Source: JABWBR01 sp036741235 (GTDB taxonomy: Bacteria; Bacteroidota; Bacteroidia; Chitinophagales; Saprospiraceae). Taken from it: a stretch of DNA of 10,072 bases. Of this stretch, positions 1-6,768 are shown piece by piece. Location of the stretch: positions 1-10,072 of the forward strand of contig DAINSQ010000166.1 of assembly GCA_036741235.1 (NCBI GenBank), in the 5' to 3' direction. The stretch's first letter is position 1, and the number at the start of each line of letters is the position of its first letter. The notes beneath the pieces were generated by a model that searched no databases, was not told the DNA's origin, and saw nothing but the letters and a program-made list of their open reading frames with translations. The position numbers and the translations under genes were made by a program.

Positions 1-13
1 AACATTGCTGAAA

Positions 14-30
14 ATAAAGCCTGGCTTTAT
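14..30. repeat. Short palindrome (ATAAAGCC-T-GGCTTTAT)
   Basis: Two perfect 8-base arms flank a single central base. As RNA it would form a 7-bp stem with a CTG loop. It could be an operator or the end of a transcript from a gene beyond the left edge. No U-tract follows on either strand, so its role is open. Confidence 0.35.
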
Positions 31-128
31 CCGGGTCGCTTTTGTTATCGCGATAAAACCACCCCAATTGGGAATAAGAAATGGCCAACCCGTTTTTGAA
101 TTGCACATTTTGCGGATAGACTAAGTTT

Positions 129-161
129 GAGGGTGGGAGGGTGAGAGGGAGAGAGGGTGGG
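129..161 (+). repeat. G-rich low-complexity tract, possible G-quadruplex
   Basis: The plus strand has six runs of GGG at 131-133, 135-137, 139-141, 147-149, 155-157 and 159-161. The loops between the first four are 1, 1 and 5 bases, which fits the canonical G3+N1-7 quadruplex pattern. The tract is purine-rich and non-coding. It lies in the trailing region of the minus-strand operon, whose transcript there would be the C-rich strand. Confidence 0.5.
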
Positions 162-201
162 AACGTGCTTTGTAGCGATGCGGTTTTTTAGCCTTTGCGG
201 A

Positions 202-292
202 GGAGCATTCCTGGCAGCGAGGCGGGCTTTGATAACCCGGGTATACCGGGGATGCTCCATATCGCAGGGTATAAAACCCTACGCTATGGAGC
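202..292. repeat. Compound palindromic intergenic element
   Basis: The core is a 17-base inverted repeat, 254-270 against 276-292, with a 5-base loop. Read as minus-strand RNA the stem has one G-A mismatch and one U-G wobble. Read as plus-strand RNA both positions are mismatches, so the fold favours a transcript running on from pfkB. A second inverted repeat, 202-211 against 249-258 (one mismatch), shares the GCTCC at 254-258 with the first, so the two stems are mutually exclusive. A small CCCGG/CCGGG stem (236-250) sits between them. From memory, similar ACCCTACGCTATGGAGC-like words recur between genes in Bacteroidota. This could not be verified here. Confidence 0.5.
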
Positions 293-316
293 GCGGGGGG
301 TGCGTTGGTTTGCAGA

Positions 317-340
317 GTCGCATGGTCGCACAGTCGCCTG
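317..340. repeat. Octamer tandem repeat, 3 copies (GTCGCNNG-like)
   Basis: Three contiguous 8-base units begin with GTCGC: 317-324, 325-332 and 333-340. They diverge only at positions 6-8 of the unit. The repeat is non-coding and lies about 50 bases past the pfkB stop on the minus strand. Confidence 0.5.
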
Positions 341-391
341 CCCGGGATCGGTCGTTTCGACTCCGCTCAATGGTTGGCTGCGGTTACCAAG

Positions 392-1315
392 TCACTCCAT
401 CCAGGCCAGCAGAAGCTCCACGTCTTCTTTGTGGCAGAGCCCCGTGCCGGGGCGCATCGTTGTAGCGGTGCCGCAGGCCACGCCGTAGCGCAACACCTGG
501 GGTAGCGGCAGATTTTGGGAGAGGGCCCATACCAGTCCTGCCACCATACTATCGCCGGCGCCGATCGTGCTTTTGGCGATTACGGTAGGAGGTGCGGCGT
601 ATTCTAATCCGTTTTTGTGGGCGAGCATAGCGCCGCGGGCGCCCAGGGAGATGGCCACCAACTCGGCTTTTCCTTCGGCAATAAGCGATTGGGCCAGTGT
701 TTCCTGTTCGCGGCCGGTGATCGTTTCTTTTCCGTGTAAAGCGGCCAGTTCGCCCAGATTGGGTTTTACCAGGTACACCCCGGCCTCCAGGGCCAACGAC
801 AATGGCGGGCCCGACGTGTCGAGTACCAGTCTGACGCCCCTGCCGTGCGCCCATTCTGCCACGCGGGCGTAGTAATCTTCCGGCATGCCGGGCGGCAGGC
901 TTCCGCTGGCTACCAGAAAAGCCGGCATGGGGTCTAATTGATCCAGGATCTGAAAAGTTGATTTCCACTCGGCTTCCTGTAGCGTTGGCCCCGGAAGGCC
1001 GAAGCGAAATTGCCGGCCCGTTGTAGTTTCTACCACGGCCAGACTTTCCCGGGTCCAGGCTTGTGTGGCAATGGCCTGGTAACTTACCCCTTCGTGTTGT
1101 AAAAGCGTTTCGAGCAGATGCCCGATGGGGCCGCCAGAAGTGATGATAGTAACAGGCGCCGCCCCCAGCCGGTGTAATACCCTGGATACGTTGATGCCGC
1201 CGCCGCCGGGTTCCCAAATGGGCTCTTCGCAGCGCAATTTTTTCTCAGGCACCACGCGGTCAACACTTGTGCTTTTATCTACTGCCGGATTGAGGGTGAT
1301 AGTGGCGATGGTCAT
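392..1315 (-). CDS. pfkB: 6-phosphofructokinase, Pfk-2 (PfkB) type
   Basis: A 307-residue ribokinase-family sugar kinase, full length for the family. It should phosphorylate fructose 6-phosphate to fructose 1,6-bisphosphate with ATP in cytosolic glycolysis. It follows E. coli Pfk-2 (recalled) closely from end to end: LNPAVD at 8-13 (Asp13, sugar-binding position), PEKKLRC with Lys26, WEPGGGGINVSR at 34-45, WTRE with Arg89 (phosphate contact), the LVKPN motif at 182-186, and GAGDS at 252-256 with catalytic-base Asp255. The ATG at 1315 is chosen because it gives MTIATITLNP, the usual N-terminus; the 22 in-frame residues upstream are hydrophobic and unlike the family. It is the last gene of the minus-strand operon, 62 AT-rich bases after the exchanger gene. 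Tagatose-6-phosphate kinase or 1-phosphofructokinase are alternatives but fit less well. Confidence 0.9.
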   Translation of the reverse strand: MTIATITLNPAVDKSTSVDRVVPEKKLRCEEPIWEPGGGGINVSRVLHRLGAAPVTIITSGGPIGHLLETLLQHEGVSYQAIATQAWTRESLAVVETTTGRQFRFGLPGPTLQEAEWKSTFQILDQLDPMPAFLVASGSLPPGMPEDYYARVAEWAHGRGVRLVLDTSGPPLSLALEAGVYLVKPNLGELAALHGKETITGREQETLAQSLIAEGKAELVAISLGARGAMLAHKNGLEYAAPPTVIAKSTIGAGDSMVAGLVWALSQNLPLPQVLRYGVACGTATTMRPGTGLCHKEDVELLLAWME

Positions 1316-1377
1316 TGTCGGTTTTTTGTTTATGATAAAGCAGTAAAAATAATAAAAACAGAGAACCGCCCTCCTCA

Positions 1378-2340
1378 TCACCCCCGGCTAACGAGGTACG
1401 AAAGATAAATTACGTACAGTGCGACAAAAGCAAAGCCGTGGAGACGGGTGATATGCATTTTGCGGGTAGTTATCAGCGCGATGATGAGCAGGGTGCTGGA
1501 AAAAACAACCACCATCAAATCAGTATTAGATACATCATGGAAAGGCAGGGCCCTCACGCTGGCGCTTACGCCCAGGATAAACAGCATATTAAAAATATTG
1601 GAGCCCACCACGTTGCCGATAGCGATATCCACATTGTTGTGGCGGGCGGCGACAACAGAGGTAACCAGTTCGGGAAGGGAAGTGCCGATGGCAACTACCG
1701 TCAGGCCGATAAAAGCTTCGCTCATGCCTATCAGTGTTGCGATATGAATGGCCCCGTCGACCACCCATTTGCCGCCTAAAAACAGCCCGATGGCGCCGCC
1801 GATAATGCCTGATGCTGCTTTCCACCAGCTTTCGGAGGGATCTCTCACCGGCGCTTCTTCATCAAGCGTGGTTTGTTTGCTAAGGTCGTAGGTATAGGCT
1901 AAAAACAGGAGGAAAAAAAACAGGATGATACCGCCTTCGATACGATTGATTTCCAGTTGTTTAATGCCATTTCCGCCGATGGCCGCATTGGCTACGAAGC
2001 CGATTAGCAGGGCGGCGGCCAGGGAAAAGGGGATTTCGTTGATGAGCGTGCTGCGTTTTACGGGCAATGCAGAGATGGCGGCGGTAGCTCCTAGAATAAG
2101 CAATACATTGGCGATATTACTGCCCAATACATTGCCGATGGCGATATCGGCGTTGCCTTTGAAACTGGCCAGGAGGTTGACGGTGAGCTCGGGCATCGAA
2201 GTCCCCATAGAAACGATGGTGAGCCCGATGACCAATTCGGAAATGCCCAGCCACCGGGCTATAAGACTTGCGCCTGCCACCAGCCATTTGGCGCCCTTGA
2301 CCAGCAGGAAAAAACCGGCGATAAAAAACAGATAAATCAT
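1378..2340 (-). CDS. Calcium/sodium antiporter, CaCA family (YrbG/CaxA type)
   Basis: A 320-residue inner-membrane exchanger, the usual length for bacterial K+-dependent-type Na+/Ca2+ exchangers. It has about ten hydrophobic segments and the two inverted alpha-repeats that define the family: GTSMPE at 46-51 followed by IAIGNVLGSNIAN (66-78), and GTSLPE at 219-224 followed by IAIGNVVGSNIFN (239-251). Glu51 and Glu224 are the expected ion-binding acids. A charged cytoplasmic loop (about 153-172, rich in Asp and Glu) separates the two halves. It probably extrudes Ca2+ at the expense of a Na+ or H+ gradient; the ion used cannot be read from sequence. It starts 13 bases after the Pat-like gene ends, so it is almost surely co-transcribed with it. 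Confidence 0.9.
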   Translation of the reverse strand: MIYLFFIAGFFLLVKGAKWLVAGASLIARWLGISELVIGLTIVSMGTSMPELTVNLLASFKGNADIAIGNVLGSNIANVLLILGATAAISALPVKRSTLINEIPFSLAAALLIGFVANAAIGGNGIKQLEINRIEGGIILFFFLLFLAYTYDLSKQTTLDEEAPVRDPSESWWKAASGIIGGAIGLFLGGKWVVDGAIHIATLIGMSEAFIGLTVVAIGTSLPELVTSVVAARHNNVDIAIGNVVGSNIFNMLFILGVSASVRALPFHDVSNTDLMVVVFSSTLLIIALITTRKMHITRLHGFAFVALYVIYLSYLVSRG

Positions 2341-2353
2341 AGGCAGAAATGGA

Positions 2354-4795
2354 TTATTCCGATTGGGGTACTAGCGGAAGTTCGGCGTAATATACCTCGA
2401 AATCTTCCCTTTTGATACTAAACCCTTTTCGTTCAAACAGCCGGAGCATGGATTTGTTGGTTGCCAATACGTTGGCTGTTATTTTCCGGAATCCCATTTC
2501 GCGGGCAATATCGAGTATATAATCGGTAAGCAGGCTGCCCAGCCCCTGCCCGTGCCACGAGTCGGCAACTACTATGGCGTATTCGGCGTTTTCTTTCCAG
2601 GCATCGGCGATGATGCGCACCACACCGATCATTTTTTTCTCGCCGTTGTCGTCCCATTCGGCAATGACCGCCATCTCGCGGTCGTAGTCGATTTGCGTAA
2701 AGCGGGCGATAAAATCGTGGGTCAATTTGGGCACATAACCGAAAAAGCGGTAGTAAAGCGATTCTTTGGAGAGTTGCTCAAACATCCTTATCTCCATGGT
2801 TTCGTCTTCGGGGCGAATCGGTCGCAGGACCACATGCTGGCCGTTTTTGAGCTGGACGGTTTTGCGGTAGTGCGCCGGATAGGGCGATATGGCGAGGTGG
2901 TCGTAGGCATGAGCGCTGCGCTGGAATCCGGGCGGCTCCAGTTCCATTTTCACGGAAGAAGCGCCGCCGCTTTTTTTGTTTAATAAAAACGGGTTGATCG
3001 TAATGCGGTTGATCTCTGGAAAATCCATGACCAAATAGGCAAAGCGGCACAATAGTTCTTCGAGTTCGTTCATATTAACGCCGCCCCCGCCGCCTTGTCC
3101 ACAAAGCAAGGGGTAGATGCGGGTATTTTCGATAAGGCGTCGCGCCAGCGGGATATTGAGCGGGGGCAGTCCCAGCCGCCAATCGCGGTAAACATGAGCC
3201 CCCGGGCCGCCCAGTCCAAAGCGTATGATGGGCCCAAAGGTGGGGTCTTTTCGGGAGGCGATCAGCAGCGGGTAGTATTCGGCGATATTGGCCTGTTCAA
3301 TCAGTGGGATCTGGTAACATTCCAGCAATTGCCGGCAGGTGTCCTGGTCGAGCGCTGTTTTTCCGGCGGCCGCGGCCGCCTGGATGAGGCGTGTTGCACG
3401 GTCTTTGTCGGGGGTAAACTCTACGGGGGTGGCCGGTGGGGCTTCCTGTAGCAGTTGCAGGTTGCGGTGGTGGCGGTACATCCGCAGGAAAGCATCGACA
3501 GCGCTTTCGGGAAAGCGATAGTGAGGTATTTTGTTGGTTTCGAGTATCTCGCGGGCGTTGTGTACCTGGCGTTCGCCCATCCACGAGGCTATGACGGGTT
3601 TGTGCGAATTTCGAGCTATCGCTGCGATAGCGTTGGCGACAGCCTCGGGCAGGGTGGGGTATAGGGGGGTAAGCACTACCAGGGCGCCGTCTACCTGCGG
3701 GTCCTGGAGGCAGGCCGCGAGGGCTTTGGCGTAGGTCTCGGGAGCGTCAAAGCCGAAAAGGTTGACAGGGTTGAGGATAGGGTAGGGCGAGGGGGCTATT
3801 TCGCGAATAGCGGCCAGCGTTGTTTCCGACAGCACAGCCAGTTGGCCGTCATACTGGCGCAGGTAGTCGGCAGCCAACGAACCCGGACCGTCGGCATTGG
3901 TGACTATCGCCAGCCGGTTGCCCAGCGGGCGCGGCTGAAGCGCCAGAAAATGCGCGCAATTGAACAACTGCGCTACCGTCTCTACCCTGATAATACCGGC
4001 CCTGCGGAAGGCGGCGTCGTAGGCGCTTTCTTCACGATGACTCGTAATGCGCCCTGCTTTTAATACGATAATAGGCTTGGTGCGGGCAAACGCGCGCGCA
4101 GCGCTCATAAAGCGGCGCGCCGCACTCAGGCGCTCCATAAAGATAAGTATGCAGGAGGTGTGCGAATCGGAACCGAAATAGTCGATGAGATCGTCGAAAT
4201 TTACCTCGGCGGTTTCGCCCAGCGATACAAAATAGCTGAAGCCGATGCGGTGCTCCACCGCCCAGTCTAATACCGACAAGCCCAGCGAACCGCTTTGCGT
4301 AATAAAAGCAAGATTGCCCTTGAGGGTTTCTTGCCGCGATTGCGTTGCATTGAGCTCGAGGTTGCTGTTGATAAACCCCAGGCTCTGGGTTCCCAAAAGG
4401 CGCATGCCGTAACGCCTGGCCAATTGGCCGATGGCTTCGCGGTTGGCCGCTTTTTCACCGGTATCTTCGCCGGGGGCGACGGCAACGATCAGGCCTCCCA
4501 CGCCGGCTCGGCCGCAATCTTCTACCACCCTTAACACGGCGTAGTCGGGCGTGGCAATGATGGCAAGGTCGACTTTAAACGGCACTTTGGCGATAGAGCT
4601 GTAGCAGGTAAGTCCATCCACTTGACGGTGTTTGGGATTGACAGGGACGATCCGGCCTTTATAGCCTTTGTTGATTAAATTTTGCAAAAAAGGATATGCC
4701 GGGCTCGATTCGCGCGTGGTGCCGCCAATCACAGCAATAGAGCCAGGTTGAAAAAGCCGTTCGAGTTGTTTGCGCATGTTTCGATGAAAGTACAT
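2354..4795 (-). CDS. Pat/PatZ-like protein acetyltransferase with degenerate acyl-CoA synthetase part
   Basis: An 813-residue cytosolic protein with the Pat/YfiQ order of domains: CoA-binding Rossmann domain (about 7-135, SIAVIGG at 19-25), two succinyl-CoA-ligase-like domains (about 155-290 and 292-445), an ATP-grasp remnant (about 475-608), and a C-terminal GNAT domain (about 645-805). The GNAT shows LKNGQHVVLRPIRPEDE, QIDYDREMA (701-709), Glu738 at the position of the catalytic Glu of Salmonella Pat, and the acetyl-CoA loop HGQGLG (748-753). Such enzymes acetylate lysines, classically of acetyl-CoA synthetase. The ATP-grasp lacks its ATP-binding half (junction near 500-510), has TINP instead of DINP (Thr599), and the phospho-His loop is shortened, so synthetase activity is unlikely. 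The ATG at 4795 has a GAGG 5 bases upstream; the ATG at 4777 also fits homologues, and the upstream TTG at 4831 is less likely. The deacetylase gene lies 40 bases upstream. Confidence 0.88.
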   Translation of the reverse strand: MYFHRNMRKQLERLFQPGSIAVIGGTTRESSPAYPFLQNLINKGYKGRIVPVNPKHRQVDGLTCYSSIAKVPFKVDLAIIATPDYAVLRVVEDCGRAGVGGLIVAVAPGEDTGEKAANREAIGQLARRYGMRLLGTQSLGFINSNLELNATQSRQETLKGNLAFITQSGSLGLSVLDWAVEHRIGFSYFVSLGETAEVNFDDLIDYFGSDSHTSCILIFMERLSAARRFMSAARAFARTKPIIVLKAGRITSHREESAYDAAFRRAGIIRVETVAQLFNCAHFLALQPRPLGNRLAIVTNADGPGSLAADYLRQYDGQLAVLSETTLAAIREIAPSPYPILNPVNLFGFDAPETYAKALAACLQDPQVDGALVVLTPLYPTLPEAVANAIAAIARNSHKPVIASWMGERQVHNAREILETNKIPHYRFPESAVDAFLRMYRHHRNLQLLQEAPPATPVEFTPDKDRATRLIQAAAAAGKTALDQDTCRQLLECYQIPLIEQANIAEYYPLLIASRKDPTFGPIIRFGLGGPGAHVYRDWRLGLPPLNIPLARRLIENTRIYPLLCGQGGGGGVNMNELEELLCRFAYLVMDFPEINRITINPFLLNKKSGGASSVKMELEPPGFQRSAHAYDHLAISPYPAHYRKTVQLKNGQHVVLRPIRPEDETMEIRMFEQLSKESLYYRFFGYVPKLTHDFIARFTQIDYDREMAVIAEWDDNGEKKMIGVVRIIADAWKENAEYAIVVADSWHGQGLGSLLTDYILDIAREMGFRKITANVLATNKSMLRLFERKGFSIKREDFEVYYAELPLVPQSE

Positions 4796-4835
4796 TGATG
4801 CCTCACTCCCTACTAACCTGTATATCAACAAAGTA

Positions 4836-5795
4836 CTAAAACTGCCAATAGGGCTTCAATTTGGCCATACCAGCGTGCAGATACATTTCGTAAGATTCCC
4901 AGACCCGCAGGCCCGAGGTAGAAAAATCAGCTTCAAAAGGCATGGGGTTGCCCTCCACGCCGGCTACAAAATTGAAAAGGCATTTTGGCATTTCTTCAAT
5001 ATTGTAGCCGCCCTCCAATATGGCAAAGATACGGGGAAAACGTTCGCCGAGCCACTTGCCCGTTGAATAAAAGGCGTTAACGGAGAGGTGGAGGTCGAGT
5101 AGCAGGTCGTAGCGGTGGGCGTCGAAGCCGGCAGAAACCGCCACCACATCTGGCTGAAAGGCCTGCATCACCGGCAAGTAATGCTGCAGGGCATCCAGGA
5201 AAATATCGTCGGCTGCGCCCGGAGGCAGTGGGATATTGATATTAAAGCCAAGCCCGCGGCCCTCGCCGATTTCGTCGACAAAACCCTTGCCCGGGAATGC
5301 CGGGTACTGGTGCAGCGATAAAAACAGCACTTTGTCGGTAGGATAAAAAATAAAAGAGGTGCCGTCGCCTCTATGCCCGTCGATATCCAGAATACACACC
5401 CGTTTGCCTTGATCTACCAGGTATTGAACGGCTATGGCGATGTTGTTAAACAGGCAAAAACCCGATGCCCGGGCCGGGTAGGCGTGGTGACCGGGGGGGC
5501 GCACTATGGCAAAAGCCTGGCGTTCGGCGGCCAAAACGGCGGCGCCGACGGCATAACAGGCTGTCTCATAACTCAGGGCGCCCACCACGGTATCTTCATC
5601 GAGGTGGCCGCCCCAAAGCCCGATTTCTTTTATTCGTTCAATATAATCGCTTCGGTGCACGAGGCCCAGCAGCGATTCGCCGTTGGGCAGGGGCGTATCG
5701 GGAAAATCGGCGAAAGCGTCCAGCCTTTTTGGATTTTCCGGATGATGATGACCGGTTTCGTGTTGCAGAAAAACCCGGTTGTAGAGGATGTCCAT
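4836..5795 (-). CDS. Histone deacetylase-family (AcuC-like) deacetylase
   Basis: A 319-residue cytosolic zinc hydrolase of the arginase/deacetylase fold, the usual length for bacterial HDAC-like enzymes. Visible motifs are HPENPKR at 18-24, the catalytic His pair in PPGHHA (His103-His104), GFCLFNN (112-118), the zinc ligands Asp139 and His141 in LDIDGHRGDGT, the third ligand Asp225 in SAGFDAH, and the transition-state Tyr264 in EGGYN. All catalytic residues are present, so it should be active. Substrates may be acetyl-lysine proteins or small acetyl-amines such as acetylpolyamines; sequence alone does not decide. The usual HH after the DxDx motif is HR here. It starts 10 bases after the stress-protein gene and lies 40 bases before the acetyltransferase gene. 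This supports an acetylation/deacetylation pair like AcuA/AcuC of Bacillus. Confidence 0.88.
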   Translation of the reverse strand: MDILYNRVFLQHETGHHHPENPKRLDAFADFPDTPLPNGESLLGLVHRSDYIERIKEIGLWGGHLDEDTVVGALSYETACYAVGAAVLAAERQAFAIVRPPGHHAYPARASGFCLFNNIAIAVQYLVDQGKRVCILDIDGHRGDGTSFIFYPTDKVLFLSLHQYPAFPGKGFVDEIGEGRGLGFNINIPLPPGAADDIFLDALQHYLPVMQAFQPDVVAVSAGFDAHRYDLLLDLHLSVNAFYSTGKWLGERFPRIFAILEGGYNIEEMPKCLFNFVAGVEGNPMPFEADFSTSGLRVWESYEMYLHAGMAKLKPYWQF

Positions 5796-5805
5796 GCCTG
5801 TGTGT

Positions 5806-6663
5806 TTATTCCTTTTCCTTCAGCACCAGAAGCGGCACACGGGTATGCAGGGCCATCTTGCGGGTTTGGCTGCGGTGGAATAATCCCTCTACCCAGCCAT
5901 AGTGCGGCGACAGCATGATCACCAGGTCGGCGTCGTAGTTGTCGGCAAATTCTTCGATGGCTTCGGTCACCGTGTCGCCCTCCAGGGTTTGGAAATTGAT
6001 CTGCAAAGTAGGCACTTTTTGGGCAAAAATAGCGCCCAGGTCGGCAAAGTCGAGCACCCGTTCCACCGATCCGTCCATGTTGACATGTACGCAGTGCAGC
6101 ACCGGGCTGAAGGGTTCCAGCATTTTGCCTACTTTCCAGATATAATAGGGATCGCAGTCGGCCAGGTTGGAGGCGTAGACGGCTACGTGAATATCTCGTT
6201 TGACGGCATACTCGGGCACTACCCATACCGGGCAACGCGAGCGGCCTACCACGCCGGTGGTTACACTGCCAAAGGTTCGCTCGAGGGCGTTGTGCTCGCC
6301 CCTGGTGCCCATTACAATGAGGTCGGCGCCGTCGCGTTCCGCTACTTGTACGATAGCGTTGACGGGGCCGCCGATTTCCAGGTCGGTAATGATCTCCACC
6401 GCTTCGCCGAAGCCTTCGGCTTTGCCCTGTGCTTTGCCCATGTCGATGAATGCCTGCAAAGCTTCTTTGGCTGCGTTGATTTTGGCGCGCGTGGCCTGGG
6501 TAGCTACCACGGGCAGGTCCATGGCTTCATATTCCGGATAAATGACGTGCAATAACCGGATGTGGGCATTGTATTTATCAGCCAGCCAAAGGCAATATTT
6601 GAAGGCGTGTTGTGCCGATTCTGAAAAATCGGTAGGGAATAAGATGGTGGTGATCTCTTTCAT
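5806..6663 (-). CDS. Tandem universal stress protein (two Usp domains)
   Basis: A 285-residue cytosolic protein with two Usp domains (about 1-150 and 156-283). The first is canonical: ILFPTDFSE at 7-15 with Asp12, and the ATP-binding signature G-2x-G-9x-G-S at Gly119, Gly122, Gly132 and Ser133, followed by a CPVWVVP strand. The second keeps the fold pattern (DADLVIML, VPLLVLK) but the matching loop (about 252-268) has lost the glycine spacing, so it probably does not bind ATP. Proteins of this kind bind ATP and support survival under starvation, hypoxia or redox stress; no specific partner is known. The ATG at 6663 gives the family start MKEITTILFPTD. A longer frame would need a TTG at 6729. 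It probably opens the five-gene operon and is followed by the deacetylase after 10 bases. Confidence 0.9.
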   Translation of the reverse strand: MKEITTILFPTDFSESAQHAFKYCLWLADKYNAHIRLLHVIYPEYEAMDLPVVATQATRAKINAAKEALQAFIDMGKAQGKAEGFGEAVEIITDLEIGGPVNAIVQVAERDGADLIVMGTRGEHNALERTFGSVTTGVVGRSRCPVWVVPEYAVKRDIHVAVYASNLADCDPYYIWKVGKMLEPFSPVLHCVHVNMDGSVERVLDFADLGAIFAQKVPTLQINFQTLEGDTVTEAIEEFADNYDADLVIMLSPHYGWVEGLFHRSQTRKMALHTRVPLLVLKEKE

Positions 6664-6768
6664 GGCGCTGCTATTGACGATATTATTCTTCCCAAAGAAA
6701 AACTTTTCCGGCGATGTACTTATTGTCAAAAGTCATATTGTGCGGTGATTTTTTTTGAGAAAACATCT

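Larger units (their letters stand above)
1..391. other. Repeat-rich intergenic region, no credible gene
   Basis: This stretch lies downstream of the phosphofructokinase gene and runs to the window edge. Short open frames cross it on both strands, but they overlap each other, have no recognisable domain, and are made of translated low-complexity or palindromic DNA. I therefore do not call any gene. It holds a near-perfect palindrome (14-30), a G-rich tract (129-161), a compound inverted repeat (202-292) and three copies of an octamer (317-340). Next to the pfkB stop is a motif reading, on the minus strand, TTGAGCGGAGTCGAAACGAC (351-370), which contains a small GTCG-AAA-CGAC hairpin. No hairpin followed by a U-run is seen, so no intrinsic terminator for the operon can be named. 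Confidence 0.6.

Noticed and set aside
45..260. 71-residue minus-strand small protein in the left spacer
   Set aside because: It is made from the G-rich tract and palindromic repeats, with no hydrophobic core or conserved motif. It is better explained as repeat DNA.
549..1217. 222-residue alternate-frame minus-strand open frame inside pfkB
   Set aside because: Basic low-complexity translation within a gene whose own frame carries all Pfk-2 motifs.
1316..1381. N-terminal extension of the phosphofructokinase frame to an ATG at 1381
   Set aside because: The added residues are Phe/Tyr/Cys-rich, unlike Pfk-2, and would overlap the exchanger stop codon. The ATG at 1315 gives the family N-terminus.
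2410..2980. CRISPR, IS or attachment-site structures anywhere in the window
   Set aside because: No regularly spaced repeats with unique spacers, no transposase frame and no target-site duplications were seen. The tandem arrays are contiguous and short.
4796..4831. TTG start for the Pat-like protein at 4831
   Set aside because: ATG codons at 4795 and 4777 both fit homologues better; the added residues show no similarity.
5630..6235. 201-residue minus-strand frame bridging the stress protein and deacetylase genes
   Set aside because: An Arg/Pro/Gly-rich shifted frame of two well-supported genes; no family features.
5902..6555. 217-residue plus-strand open frame opposite the stress protein
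   Set aside because: It is wholly antisense to a strongly conserved gene, has no domain pattern, and arises from GC-rich third codon positions.
6664..6729. Longer universal stress protein frame starting at 6729
   Set aside because: It needs a TTG start and adds 22 residues before the conserved MKEITTILFPTD.
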